64,000 nt of DNA, from contig CP154956.1 of the NCBI GenBank assembly GCA_039621445.1, positions 84,316,474-84,380,473 of the forward strand, in the 5' to 3' direction. Under the pieces are notes generated by a model. The model saw only the letters and a list, made by a program, of their open reading frames with translations, did not search any database and was not told the origin of the DNA. Both the position numbers and the translations under genes were made by a program. Positions 49,712 through 58,645 of this stretch are shown piece by piece. How positions within the stretch are numbered: position 1 is the stretch's first letter; each line of letters starts with the position of its first letter. Source of the DNA: Euglena gracilis (lineage: Eukaryota; Euglenida; Euglenophyceae; Euglenales).

Positions 49712-50427
49712 TCACGGTGCATTGAAACCCCCTGCTGGGGGACAGCCTGTTAGCTTCTGGGGTTTTTCCCCTTCTGATAATTGATGGCCCCAGTGGCCTT
49801 GAAATTGTTGATGTTGTTGATGATAAATCTGGCCCCACTGGCCGTCTTTATGTTGGCTCCACTCTTGAAATTTTGATAGTCCCCATTGACTTCTTTTGGA
49901 TGTTGGGCGCCATGCCCATTGAAAACCTTGGGGGGCCACTGGGGGCCCATCCTGTACCCCTGATGGGGTTTGAGATAAGGAAATGATGGAGGGGTGTTGT
50001 TGACCTGTCCGTGCGCTTCCCCTGGGCATCTGTTTGAGGAATTGGCCACCCTGGCCTTGGTATTGTTGGCCACCCTGGCCTTTGTTCCATCGGCCGCCAT
50101 GGCCATTGCTGTTTTGGCCGCAATGGCCCAGCTTGCTGTTGTGGCCGCCATCGCCCAGCTTGAACAAGGTATCGGTGTAACTGGCAGAATGTTGGCCCCA
50201 ATGAACCTGGCTGAAATGGCCGTAGTGGCCTGCTGGTCGTTGCATCTGCCCCTTTCGGGGTCTTCTGACCACTGTCTGCCAGGGTCCGTGAGTGTACGTC
50301 CTACCTTATCGCTTTCGCCCTTTGGTGCGCCGAAAAAAGATATAAGTAGGAGTAACAAGAAAAGTATAAAATAAATATAAAAGTTGTATTGCCCTTTTCC
50401 CCAATTAAGAGGCAGAGCACAAGACAC
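49712..50427 (-). other. Low-complexity Gly/His/Gln/Ala frames, function unknown
   Basis: Two overlapping minus-strand frames are open: 49712-50272 (GHYGHF, GQGGQQYQGQGGQ repeats) and 49750-50427 (KARVANNTKARVANSS). The DNA consists of GGCC-rich tandem words. It could be a gag remnant of the neighbouring element or chance. Confidence 0.3.
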
Positions 50428-50584
50428 TGTGGAAAGCCCTATGGGCTACGGAAATCAATGCCAAGTTCTTGGCTGTCCTTTTAGGACTTGTTTGATAATG
50501 TCAAACTTGAAAATTGAAAGTAGTAAAGAATACCACCTGCAGAGAGGAGGTCACGTGATCACACGTGATCGTGATCACGATTAT

Positions 50585-51187
50585 CCCTAGGCTCTGCCAC
50601 AATCCTAATTCTGAGACTATGCTCAGCATTCAGATTGTGGATGAGCAGTTCTATGGCGAACCACAGAACTGGGATCGTGCCTGGTACACATCCCCCTCCC
50701 AGGGCTATAGCCCGATTTCCCTCATGGACCAGGCTATCCCAGGCCCATGGGGGTTCGGACATAGTCCTGAGGGATATGTTCCAGCACATTGCTGCCGACC
50801 TCCTATCTGCCAAATGGCAAAAGGAAAAAAGGGAAGGAAAGTGCAAAAGCACGCAAAAACGCTCAAAAGTGGTTAACCGCTTATGCGGTGCCTACTTATT
50901 GCGGCAAAGGGGTAGAAGCGGAAGAGCCCATTGGGAAATGGGGCTGGAAGGTTTCCTTTCCAGAAAGTCCCATCCACCCAGTTTGGGGTGTATCTATGAC
51001 ACGCAGGGAGGTCTCATTCCATAATCGGAAAAGATTGAAGGGTGGGGTGTGGAAGGAGGGGGGCACCTGGCCAGTCATATCTGACCAGGGAGAAAGACCT
51101 ATTTACAAAACCAACTGCCGGCGACAGCGATATTTTGCCCAGGGGGGTAAAGGAGAGAGGAGTGGGGGGCTGGTCAAAAGACCTTAG
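50585..51187 (+). pseudogene. Coding-like segment with frame changes, unassigned
   Basis: The + strand reads normal-looking peptide in three successive frames: SIQIVDEQFYGEPQNWDRAW (about 50620-50760), FQHIAADLLSAKWQKEKREG (about 50780-50840) and WLTAYAVPTYCGKGVEAEEP with KWGWKVSFPESPIHPVWGVS (about 50870-51090). It looks like an old broken gene, but I recognise no family. A palindromic CACGTGATCACACGTGATCG block at 50551-50580 precedes it. Confidence 0.3.
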
Positions 51188-51535
51188 CAGAAGTTTTGCT
51201 GTCTGGCAGTCTTATGTGGCCTTATAGCCGAAAAGTAACAAGTTGGGAGCTATTATTACGGTGTGCGCGCTGTACGCTGTGTGTCTTCTTACTGGCGGCA
51301 TATACCGCTAGGAGAAGGCTTCACAGCGCTGGTCGGACACGATGTTGTCGATGGGGTATCCCCAGAGGCATATACCTCGATAGATGGGCAGTAGCCCAAA
51401 AGAGAGGGGGTAATATGTAAAGTAAAAAAATACATATTGGCAAATGTGCCTGGGATAGATACCGAATACAAGGCCTATAGGCCTGATGGAAAGGTCAGAA
51501 CAGCCATGGACCTGTGGCCTGTAAGCCTGGGGTAT

Positions 51536-54500
51536 CTATGGCACAGATGGCCATTTCCTGGGAGTCGGTGGTCTGATCTCCCGAACGTAATCTCCTTCAG
51601 GAGATTCCACTATCTCCAGTATCGGAGGTTGGAAATTTACAAGTTGCCTTTCAGGCTCATCGACATCAAAATCGGGATATTCCCATTTTTGTGTATACCC
51701 ATCGGGTAATCGTACTCCAAGCCTGTTGGCTTCGCGATGCAGAAAATTCTGGAGGTTATCCCAGAAGAAAAGTGGCAACATTGCCGGCCAGATCCAAAAA
51801 TTTAGGCGGGGATGGTTGCATTGAACTTGTGGGGGTATCCCCGGGTAAACGGCAGGATCTGCCTTTGTGTGCCAACCTGCGACTCGCGCTCGGATAGTGA
51901 ATGGCCTTAAAACTTCTCTTACCCAATCGGTAAATTCCATTTTATAGGCCTCAGGGGGGTATTCAGGCAACAAAAAGGTAAAACTTGGTCGGTTTGGCAG
52001 GCTTTGTGCCGTAAAAAGTGGGTATATCACCCTGTCCCAATCGGAGTCTTGAAAAATGTATGGCACTTTGGCCTTGCCTGCTGACTCGACTGCGAGGCGG
52101 ACAGCTGCGCTGTCGAGATGAAAATCTTTGGCGATTCCGCCTGTGCGGTAGCTGTGTACAGCTTTAAACTTCTTGAACTGGTAGAAGTTGATTTGGGACT
52201 TATAGTCCTGCTTGAATTTGACCAGATGGTCTTCATTTTCTGGTATGACTTTAGTCATACCGCCAGTGGCAGGTAGCCAAAAATCTGCCTGTAGGCAGTT
52301 GATGCAACGGACAGGTATGTCCTTGTCATAATCGTTTTCCGTCCAGCGGAAATTGTCCATATTGGACCATGTCAGTAGGCAATCGCCACAAACCAGTGCT
52401 GCGCAGTTGCGCACATAAGCATCATGGTGGAAGCTTATGCTGTCCGGGTTGCGTGTGCAGATATGCACTGCGGGCATGTCGTTTCGTAGCCTATGGCATG
52501 CTGTACATAACCACAATAGTGGATCATTGTCCTGGAAATCCAGCACGAAATTTCCTCCAAAATATTGGGCTAATACCCTTGGAGATTTCGCATTCCAAAA
52601 ACGCCAAGTGTGGCTGGTCGTGAAAATACCGGGTTGATCCCGGTGGAACAAGGGCTTGATCCACTTGTTCAGCCAGGGGTCACTGCTGTTACGGATCATA
52701 TTGATCCTAGCCTGGCGAGTGTTGAGGGGGTCTACTCTGGACAGTACGTCCTCAGTCCAAAATGGCTCATCGGCCTCGTGAGGGACATTTGACCGAATCG
52801 GTCTGATTGTGGGTTTGCGCTTAGCGCCTTCAGAGGTTGCAGCCACATAGCTGGCCATGGGTATCGTAGGCCTATGGCCTGTGCCAGAGCCATCTCCACC
52901 AGACGGTGGTGGCTCATCATCCCGCCGCTGTTCAGCGGGCTTGCAGCCTTCGGCTGAAGGTTTAGCCTTAGGCTTCTTCTGCCTGCCATATCGGCGTTCT
53001 TCACGAGGGTCTGCCGGAGGCAGTGGTCTTTCCGCCGTTGGCGGTTTCGGGGCTGCCGGTTTGGCAGGAGGTGCCAATGCTGCCGGTTTGGCAGGAGGCG
53101 GTTGCATTTCCGCCATTGGCGGTGCGGGTGCAGCTGGTTTAGCTGCTGGGACATCCAACTCCATTGGAGTTGTAGCCGTAGGCTGTACGGCTGTTGAGCT
53201 GCTGTCTGCAGCAGTAACCCTTTGGGTTTCTGGAGGGGATGTGGCTGGTGAGCCTCGAGGGGTCAGTACTGCTGATACTGCGGACATCGCCGCGGTCAGA
53301 CCCTGTAACACACCACCTAAAACACCTGTAGGTATTGTTGGTGATGCGACAGGTTCTGTCGGGGTTGGTGCCGTTGGCACTGCGGGTAAGGAGAGGGGTG
53401 GTACGGGAGGTACCGGTGGCCGTTCGGCCTCGGATGCAGGAGATTCCGTCTCTGAGCTGACATCTCCTTCAGGCGGAAGGGGTGTCCTGGAGCCTTTTGG
53501 GACTAATGGAAGGGCTGATGGCTGAGGTTCATCAGCACATATGTCTTCCAGGCCTTCCATGCGGTCTTCACCGCCCTCACCATCACTCTCCTCACTGTCC
53601 TCCACCGTTTCTGGTGAAGCGGCAGGGGCTGCTGGCTGTTCCGCTATAGCGGTGGGCACAGTTGTTGGTTGCGCAATCGCGCTGGTGGGGGGTTCCGCAG
53701 TAGCGGGCTGGGGTGAAGAGGTAGCGACAGCAGATTGACGCTCCTGAAATCCCATAGGGATAAATGGTTCCGCAGTAGCCGATAGGCTGGAACCTAGGTA
53801 ACGCCGACCGCGTCCAAAGACGGGTGGGGGTGTCTCACCAGGAATACCCTGGGGAACAGGCGTTGCCGGTTGCGGCTGCGTTGTGGGTACTGATGCCGGT
53901 TGCGGCTGTGTTGAAGGTTCCGATGGCGGAACTTCCGAAGCCGGTTGCGGCTTTGGGACAGGTGCCTGTGGCACCTGTCTTTTCCGTAATCGGAAAAGAT
54001 CCCATGGTTTCCTTTCGTCTTCAACCATTCTGTGGTTGAAGCGCAGGAGGGGTAGGGCCATGCCCAGCTCGTTCCGTCTGCCACCTTGGAAAAACGGCTG
54101 GAACAGCGCTCTATCGAGCGTATCGCCGAATCGGCGTTTGACATAATCGTCTATGCTTTCCTTTTCGAACCGTGGCCTGATGGGGACATAGTCCGGAGGA
54201 ATTTCCCTATCGGGATTGAGATAATAATATATCTCCATAATCTGGCAGGTCCAAGCCCTGAACCAGAATTGCTGCAAATACAGCAGGAGTTGACGGTGGT
54301 TGCGTCGCCCATTCGAGCTTTGGTGAACATCCTTTGGATTTCTGCAAAGGTGCAGGAGCATGATGCGCTTTGGCGCTGCGTACGGGATATTGGCCTGTTG
54401 GCCTTCCTCGTCCTGGCCTTCGGCCTGTGGTTGAGTACTGCGTACTCCGAATCCCCAGAAGTCCACTGCAAACTTTTCGTGACAGTGGGTGCATCTGACG

Positions 54501-56716
54501 ATATACGTCTGGGGGAAGCGGAGGTCAATATCGACCACTTCAAAATGATAGGCATATTGCCAGTGGTAGAAGACTTGCAGATTGCTGCAGAACATGTTCT
54601 CTGCCAATTTGGCAATATTGTCAGGCAGTGGGTAGATTTCCCACTCCAGGCCTTTTGGGCCTACACTGCGAATGCAGTCGAATAACTGCCGTAGCAGATC
54701 TTTACCTGTATTGTATCGGTCTTCCCGACCACAATCCAGATAAGGATATCCATAGGAGTTCAGGAATCTGCCGAAATTTTGGGTGGGGTATCCCGCCCAG
54801 AACCAAACGTGCCAGAATCCCGGCAGACCGTCCAGTATCGGACCGAGAATTACATTGCCCTCATAGGCATACAGGGTTCCATCGTGGTGGAACTCACGAT
54901 TACGCTCCAAATAGAGCTGTCTGGTTACAGTCACGACGGGGGATACAACCAGCATTGGAAGAGAAAGTTCGTTTTGAAACTTTCTCATGGCCTCGAATGC
55001 GAGTGCATGAATCTCTTTGATGTGCTCGAATAGAGCTTCCATGTCGTCCTCATAGACGTTCCGGTATTGGCCTTTCTGGCCTTTGCCTTGGCCTTTTTGG
55101 CCTGCTGTCGGTGCTCGTTTGGGAGCACTTTTGGCTTTACCCTTGCCCGATCGGGCTTCGCTTCGGGCAATCTCTTCTCTAGCTTGTTTCCAAGTATGAG
55201 GATTGAGATGGGCTGCAAAACGAGGGCCTATAAAGGCAGGATTCATATCGCTTGTTGTTCCAAGCAATTCCTGCGGGGCATAAGCCATTTTGGCTGCTGG
55301 GTAAGCTGCAGGTTGATCCTGCATATCCGCCAAAAATGGTGGATTATTGATAGGGAGGGGTTCGCCTCTAGGCGGATCAATGTAAGTGGGGTGGCGTGTA
55401 CGTTCACGCGTGTCATCCAGTATTTTCTGGACGCGTGCACGCTCAGCAGCTTCGTGCTCGATTTCTGCCCTGTGGGCTCTCTGGGCCAGTTCAGCCTGTT
55501 CGAGCTGCTGCTGTGTGGGTTCAGGAACAGGCAGTACCTCGGTGGTGGCCTGTTGGCCTGGAGGTACCGGTGTTTCCTGGGATGCCGGCGCCATTGGCGC
55601 CGTTACAAGCTGGTGCGCCGTTGGCGCTGCTACCGGCAATGGCGCCGTTGGCGCTGCCGGAGCTGCCGGCGCTGCTGCTTTTGCTGGCACCGGCCGGGGG
55701 TTTTGCGCCATTGGCGCTGGCTTAGCCGGCGCGGCATACGGTACGGGCACGGGAGGGGGTGCGGCCTGTTGGCCACCCGGCGCCCGTCGTTGCTGTGCTG
55801 GGGTAGCCTGTCTGGCTGGGGCTGGGGCAGGGGCCGGGGGTTTCGGTCTCCCCATTGGGGATGAAGATTCTGGCCTGCCCCGTTTACTACCTAGGTCTGC
55901 TGGCCTGTACGGCTGTGACGCATATCTGCGTTCTGCAGACCGTGGGCCCTGAAGTTGCTCTAGGGACTGGTAGTACTGGATGGCCTGCTGAGGTGATGTG
56001 AAGCGAGGTGCTGGGAGAGGTTCAGGTGCCGTTGGCACATCCTCTTCCACGGCCATTCGGCCTTCGGCCTCGGCTTGCTCCACATCCTCAGCCCAGGATC
56101 CAGGTTCCTGAGCCACCGACATATCCCGTTGTACGGGTAACTGACTTCCAGCTTCCAGATGGGCTGGATAAGGAAATGGTGGTTGTGCTGTTGACGGTTG
56201 CGTCATTGGCTCTGCCGCATATTGCGTTGGTGGTTCCCGATATTCGGGTGGTGGTGGTCTCGGCATACGAGTTGGGGACTGTGCATCGCGAAAAATTCGT
56301 GATGGCTGCACCGTTGGTGCTGGGATGTCTCCCATCTCGCTTTCCTCCACTGGGGGGCTATGCTCCCGCATGTATTCGGTGAATGCACCTGCATGATGGC
56401 GTATCCGCGGGATAGGCGGTACTGGAATACCCAGTGTACGCATGCTGACCTCAGGGGGATATTCCCCGGGCATGAAGTACACTTTTCCTGTCATCAAAGT
56501 CTGGCCGCATGCGCACCATTGTGCAATGGGCCTATTGGCCAGGCCCAGAATTTGACGACAGTGGGTATCCCACAGCACCTGTAGAGATGGGTCTACTCTC
56601 TCTAGGTTGCTGGCCCGCAAGGCCGTTCGCAGAGTCTTCTCTGCGAGATTCACCAATTCTGCGGTGAAGGCGGGGTATGGCACCGTTGGTGCTGCCTGTG
56701 GCGTCTCATGTGCCAC
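51536..56716 (-). CDS. ORF B: giant third ORF of the gypsy element (1726 codons)
   Basis: One uninterrupted frame; I recognise no family. From the N-terminus: a small globular part with WCACG (about residue 67); a Pro/Ala/Gln-rich region (about 110-520) with a KRGRPE basic patch; a globular region (about 550-880) rich in aromatic residues with RCTHCHEKF near 739; a second Pro/Ala/Thr-rich, partly acidic region (about 905-1290); and a C-terminal globular region (about 1300-1700) with LCTACH, CGDC and RCINC clusters between about 1400 and 1475, which look zinc-binding. I see no signal peptide, membrane helix or Env feature. The frame has no early ATG (it opens GTGGCACATGAG; the first Met is near residue 76) and overlaps ORF A by about 90 bases in the -1 frame, so it is probably reached from ORF A or was once fused to it. 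Confidence 0.85.
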   Translation of the reverse strand: MAHETPQAAPTVPYPAFTAELVNLAEKTLRTALRASNLERVDPSLQVLWDTHCRQILGLANRPIAQWCACGQTLMTGKVYFMPGEYPPEVSMRTLGIPVPPIPRIRHHAGAFTEYMREHSPPVEESEMGDIPAPTVQPSRIFRDAQSPTRMPRPPPPEYREPPTQYAAEPMTQPSTAQPPFPYPAHLEAGSQLPVQRDMSVAQEPGSWAEDVEQAEAEGRMAVEEDVPTAPEPLPAPRFTSPQQAIQYYQSLEQLQGPRSAERRYASQPYRPADLGSKRGRPESSSPMGRPKPPAPAPAPARQATPAQQRRAPGGQQAAPPPVPVPYAAPAKPAPMAQNPRPVPAKAAAPAAPAAPTAPLPVAAPTAHQLVTAPMAPASQETPVPPGQQATTEVLPVPEPTQQQLEQAELAQRAHRAEIEHEAAERARVQKILDDTRERTRHPTYIDPPRGEPLPINNPPFLADMQDQPAAYPAAKMAYAPQELLGTTSDMNPAFIGPRFAAHLNPHTWKQAREEIARSEARSGKGKAKSAPKRAPTAGQKGQGKGQKGQYRNVYEDDMEALFEHIKEIHALAFEAMRKFQNELSLPMLVVSPVVTVTRQLYLERNREFHHDGTLYAYEGNVILGPILDGLPGFWHVWFWAGYPTQNFGRFLNSYGYPYLDCGREDRYNTGKDLLRQLFDCIRSVGPKGLEWEIYPLPDNIAKLAENMFCSNLQVFYHWQYAYHFEVVDIDLRFPQTYIVRCTHCHEKFAVDFWGFGVRSTQPQAEGQDEEGQQANIPYAAPKRIMLLHLCRNPKDVHQSSNGRRNHRQLLLYLQQFWFRAWTCQIMEIYYYLNPDREIPPDYVPIRPRFEKESIDDYVKRRFGDTLDRALFQPFFQGGRRNELGMALPLLRFNHRMVEDERKPWDLFRLRKRQVPQAPVPKPQPASEVPPSEPSTQPQPASVPTTQPQPATPVPQGIPGETPPPVFGRGRRYLGSSLSATAEPFIPMGFQERQSAVATSSPQPATAEPPTSAIAQPTTVPTAIAEQPAAPAASPETVEDSEESDGEGGEDRMEGLEDICADEPQPSALPLVPKGSRTPLPPEGDVSSETESPASEAERPPVPPVPPLSLPAVPTAPTPTEPVASPTIPTGVLGGVLQGLTAAMSAVSAVLTPRGSPATSPPETQRVTAADSSSTAVQPTATTPMELDVPAAKPAAPAPPMAEMQPPPAKPAALAPPAKPAAPKPPTAERPLPPADPREERRYGRQKKPKAKPSAEGCKPAEQRRDDEPPPSGGDGSGTGHRPTIPMASYVAATSEGAKRKPTIRPIRSNVPHEADEPFWTEDVLSRVDPLNTRQARINMIRNSSDPWLNKWIKPLFHRDQPGIFTTSHTWRFWNAKSPRVLAQYFGGNFVLDFQDNDPLLWLCTACHRLRNDMPAVHICTRNPDSISFHHDAYVRNCAALVCGDCLLTWSNMDNFRWTENDYDKDIPVRCINCLQADFWLPATGGMTKVIPENEDHLVKFKQDYKSQINFYQFKKFKAVHSYRTGGIAKDFHLDSAAVRLAVESAGKAKVPYIFQDSDWDRVIYPLFTAQSLPNRPSFTFLLPEYPPEAYKMEFTDWVREVLRPFTIRARVAGWHTKADPAVYPGIPPQVQCNHPRLNFWIWPAMLPLFFWDNLQNFLHREANRLGVRLPDGYTQKWEYPDFDVDEPERQLVNFQPPILEIVESPEGDYVREIRPPTPRKWPSVP

Positions 56717-57417
56717 AGGATCGCGTAAGCGGATATACTACTGCTGCTAGCTGCGGTTTGGGCAGCGGGTTCCCGGACGGGATAAGCAGCAGGTTGGGGC
56801 ATCGCCTGTACGGCGTGTACTTGATGTGGGGTACCCTGTACGGGTTGAGATTGGGGTTGGGATTGGGGTTGCTGAGATGTCACATACTGTGGGGTATACA
56901 GGATGGGAGGTGAGGGACCAGGCATGGCGTAATGCGCCTGCTCCATTGGAGGTGCCTGTCCCTGCCTCGCATACTGTTGTTGTTCCATTGGAACTTGGTG
57001 TACCTGCTGGGGTTGTGACTGTTCCATTGGAACTTGATATGCCTGTTGAGGCTGTGCCGCGTATGCAGCTCCCATTGGCACAGAGGCCGCATAAGCGACA
57101 GGTGGCGGTTGCGCCTGAGATGGGGGCGGCATTTGTGCCTGAGAGGGGGGCGGCATTTGTGCCTGAGAGGGGGGCGGCATTTGTGCCTGAGAGGGGACTG
57201 ACATATGTGACTGAGAGGGGTATGGCATTTGTGCCTGAACCATTTGAGGGGGGGGTGGCAATTGTGCCTGAGCCGAATAAGCGGCTGGAGGGGGTTGATA
57301 TACCGCATATGCGGGCGCCCCTTGGGCTGGGGGTGCCGCCACATAGGCGTGTGGGGGGTAGGGAGGGAGGGCATACTGTATAGAGGGCGGACCGGGGCCG
57401 CGCCCTGGATCTTGCAT
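56650..57417 (-). CDS. ORF A: Pro/Gln/Ala-rich ORF preceding ORF B
   Basis: The frame is open from 57519, but its first 20 codons translate a splice-site pyrimidine tract. I therefore prefer the ATG at 57417 (MQDPGRGPGPP), giving about 255 aa. It is low complexity throughout, with tandem MPPPSQAQ octapeptides from a 24-bp tandem repeat at about 57117-57235 and repeated VPMEQ/QQ units. It looks disordered, as a scaffold or N-terminal extension of ORF B might be. It ends at TGA 56650 inside the ORF B frame. Confidence 0.7.
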   Translation of the reverse strand: MQDPGRGPGPPSIQYALPPYPPHAYVAAPPAQGAPAYAVYQPPPAAYSAQAQLPPPPQMVQAQMPYPSQSHMSVPSQAQMPPPSQAQMPPPSQAQMPPPSQAQPPPVAYAASVPMGAAYAAQPQQAYQVPMEQSQPQQVHQVPMEQQQYARQGQAPPMEQAHYAMPGPSPPILYTPQYVTSQQPQSQPQSQPVQGTPHQVHAVQAMPQPAAYPVREPAAQTAASSSSISAYAILWHMRRHRQHQRCHTPPSPQNW

Positions 57418-57455
57418 CGGTCCGGGGACCAAAAAGCAAAAAGTAGCTTTGATGA

Positions 57456-57485
57456 GCTGTAGAAAAAGAAGAGAGAAATGAATTG
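57456..57485 (-). promoter_or_regulatory. Consensus 3' splice acceptor between pol and ORF A
   Basis: Read on the minus strand, about 25 bases that are almost all pyrimidine (TTTCTCTCTTCTTTTTCTAC) end in CAG at 57459-57457. This is about 70 bases after the pol stop and 40 bases before the ORF A start codon. The position is what a spliced subgenomic mRNA for a third ORF would need. The donor would lie outside the window or in gag-pol. Confidence 0.6.
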
Positions 57486-57528
57486 AGGTTGGGAGAAACA
57501 CAGGGAGGAAAAGGCCCATAGGCCGATT

Positions 57529-58605
57529 TCAGAAATTATTCACAGAAATGTCTATGTTATTTCTTTTATTCCATAGCTTCCAGTCCTGTTGGACATAACC
57601 AATAAAACTGGAGGCTGGCTCCCAGGTGTCCTCCTCTGGCCCATAGCCTTTCCACCTGACCTTCCAGTAGTGGACTCCTCGATCAATTTTGTGATCGAGA
57701 ATTTTGTCCACCACAAAATCATCCGTTTCGGGTAACTTGGAACGGGGCTTGAAATAAAGGCACGGTAGTGCTTTGCCATTAGGCGGGGAAAGATATGGCT
57801 TGAAATCATCCATGTGAACATCCTCGATCCCGTTGGGCAGTGCCACCCTATAGCGGCCACTGTTACCAACGCGTTCGAGGATTTCACAGGGTCCGAGCCA
57901 GAGGGGGTCTAGCTTGGAAGCTTGCATACGGATTCGGCTATTCCGAACCCATACGCGATCACCAGCACTATAGCCAGGTGATTTGAATTCTTGTAAAAAT
58001 TTATTTCTCTTTTGAGAATGGATATCTGTAATGCGTTTCTGAACAGTAGTTCTGAGAGACTCTACCTCAGAGAACCATGTCTCACAGGTTACGCTACTTC
58101 GAGCTGGTCTCTCTGATGGTATATCACCAATTGCTGGGGGGTCTCGCCCAAAAACAATTTTGTATGGGGAGTGGGGTAAAACTAAACCCGGTAGGGTGTT
58201 TATATAAAAGAGGGACCATGGCAAAACCTGGACCCAGGCCTGGCGCGAATCAGCCAGTGAAAGACGGAGCATATTTACAACAGCTTTCACTGCTGCCTCG
58301 GCGCGGCCATTGCCCTTCGGGCGATATATAATGGAAAAATGCTGTTCGATTCCCAGTAAACCACATAGGGTTGTGAAGAATCGAGAGGAGATCAAATGAT
58401 CTTGATCACTGACAATCTCATTCGGTAAGCCCATTAGGCAGATACACTTTTCCATAAATATCTGCGCTAAAATTTGCGCGGTCAACCCTGCCTTTTGGCA
58501 TGGAATGGCTACTATGTAACCACTCAGCCTACAGACGACAACAAAAACATAATCGTAAATTTTGCCGTCTGATCCTTTGCAAGGTTCTAATTCCAGAAAA
58601 TCCAT
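57529..58605 (-). CDS. pol: Integrase catalytic core, GPY-type region and chromodomain (pol 3' part)
   Basis: Integrates the cDNA into the host genome. The DDE triad is complete: D2 (MDFLE), D67 (EIVSDQD) and E103 (GRAEA), with exactly 35 residues between the last two. A region equivalent to the GPY/F module follows ([18 protein letters not shown]). The C-terminal chromodomain has [27 protein letters not shown] and a final helix, the mark of chromoviruses, which use it to target chromatin. The frame differs by one base from the upstream ORF, with the change at a C7 run (about 58668-58674), so the zinc and core domains are separated in this copy. Confidence 0.95.
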   Translation of the reverse strand: MDFLELEPCKGSDGKIYDYVFVVVCRLSGYIVAIPCQKAGLTAQILAQIFMEKCICLMGLPNEIVSDQDHLISSRFFTTLCGLLGIEQHFSIIYRPKGNGRAEAAVKAVVNMLRLSLADSRQAWVQVLPWSLFYINTLPGLVLPHSPYKIVFGRDPPAIGDIPSERPARSSVTCETWFSEVESLRTTVQKRITDIHSQKRNKFLQEFKSPGYSAGDRVWVRNSRIRMQASKLDPLWLGPCEILERVGNSGRYRVALPNGIEDVHMDDFKPYLSPPNGKALPCLYFKPRSKLPETDDFVVDKILDHKIDRGVHYWKVRWKGYGPEEDTWEPASSFIGYVQQDWKLWNKRNNIDISVNNF

Positions 58606-58645
58606 GCAGAGGGACGTAAAAATGTCAGGGGGTACGGGGAAAAAA

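Noticed and set aside
52857-55952. Plus-strand ORFs of 119-265 aa opposite ORF B
   Set aside because: Mirror frames of the Pro/Ala/Gly-rich codons of ORF B; the 1726-codon minus frame is far longer and has natural composition.
51536-56716. ORF B as an envelope gene
   Set aside because: Its position fits, but I see no signal peptide, fusion peptide or membrane helix; the hydrophobic start of the ORF A frame is a translated splice-site pyrimidine tract.
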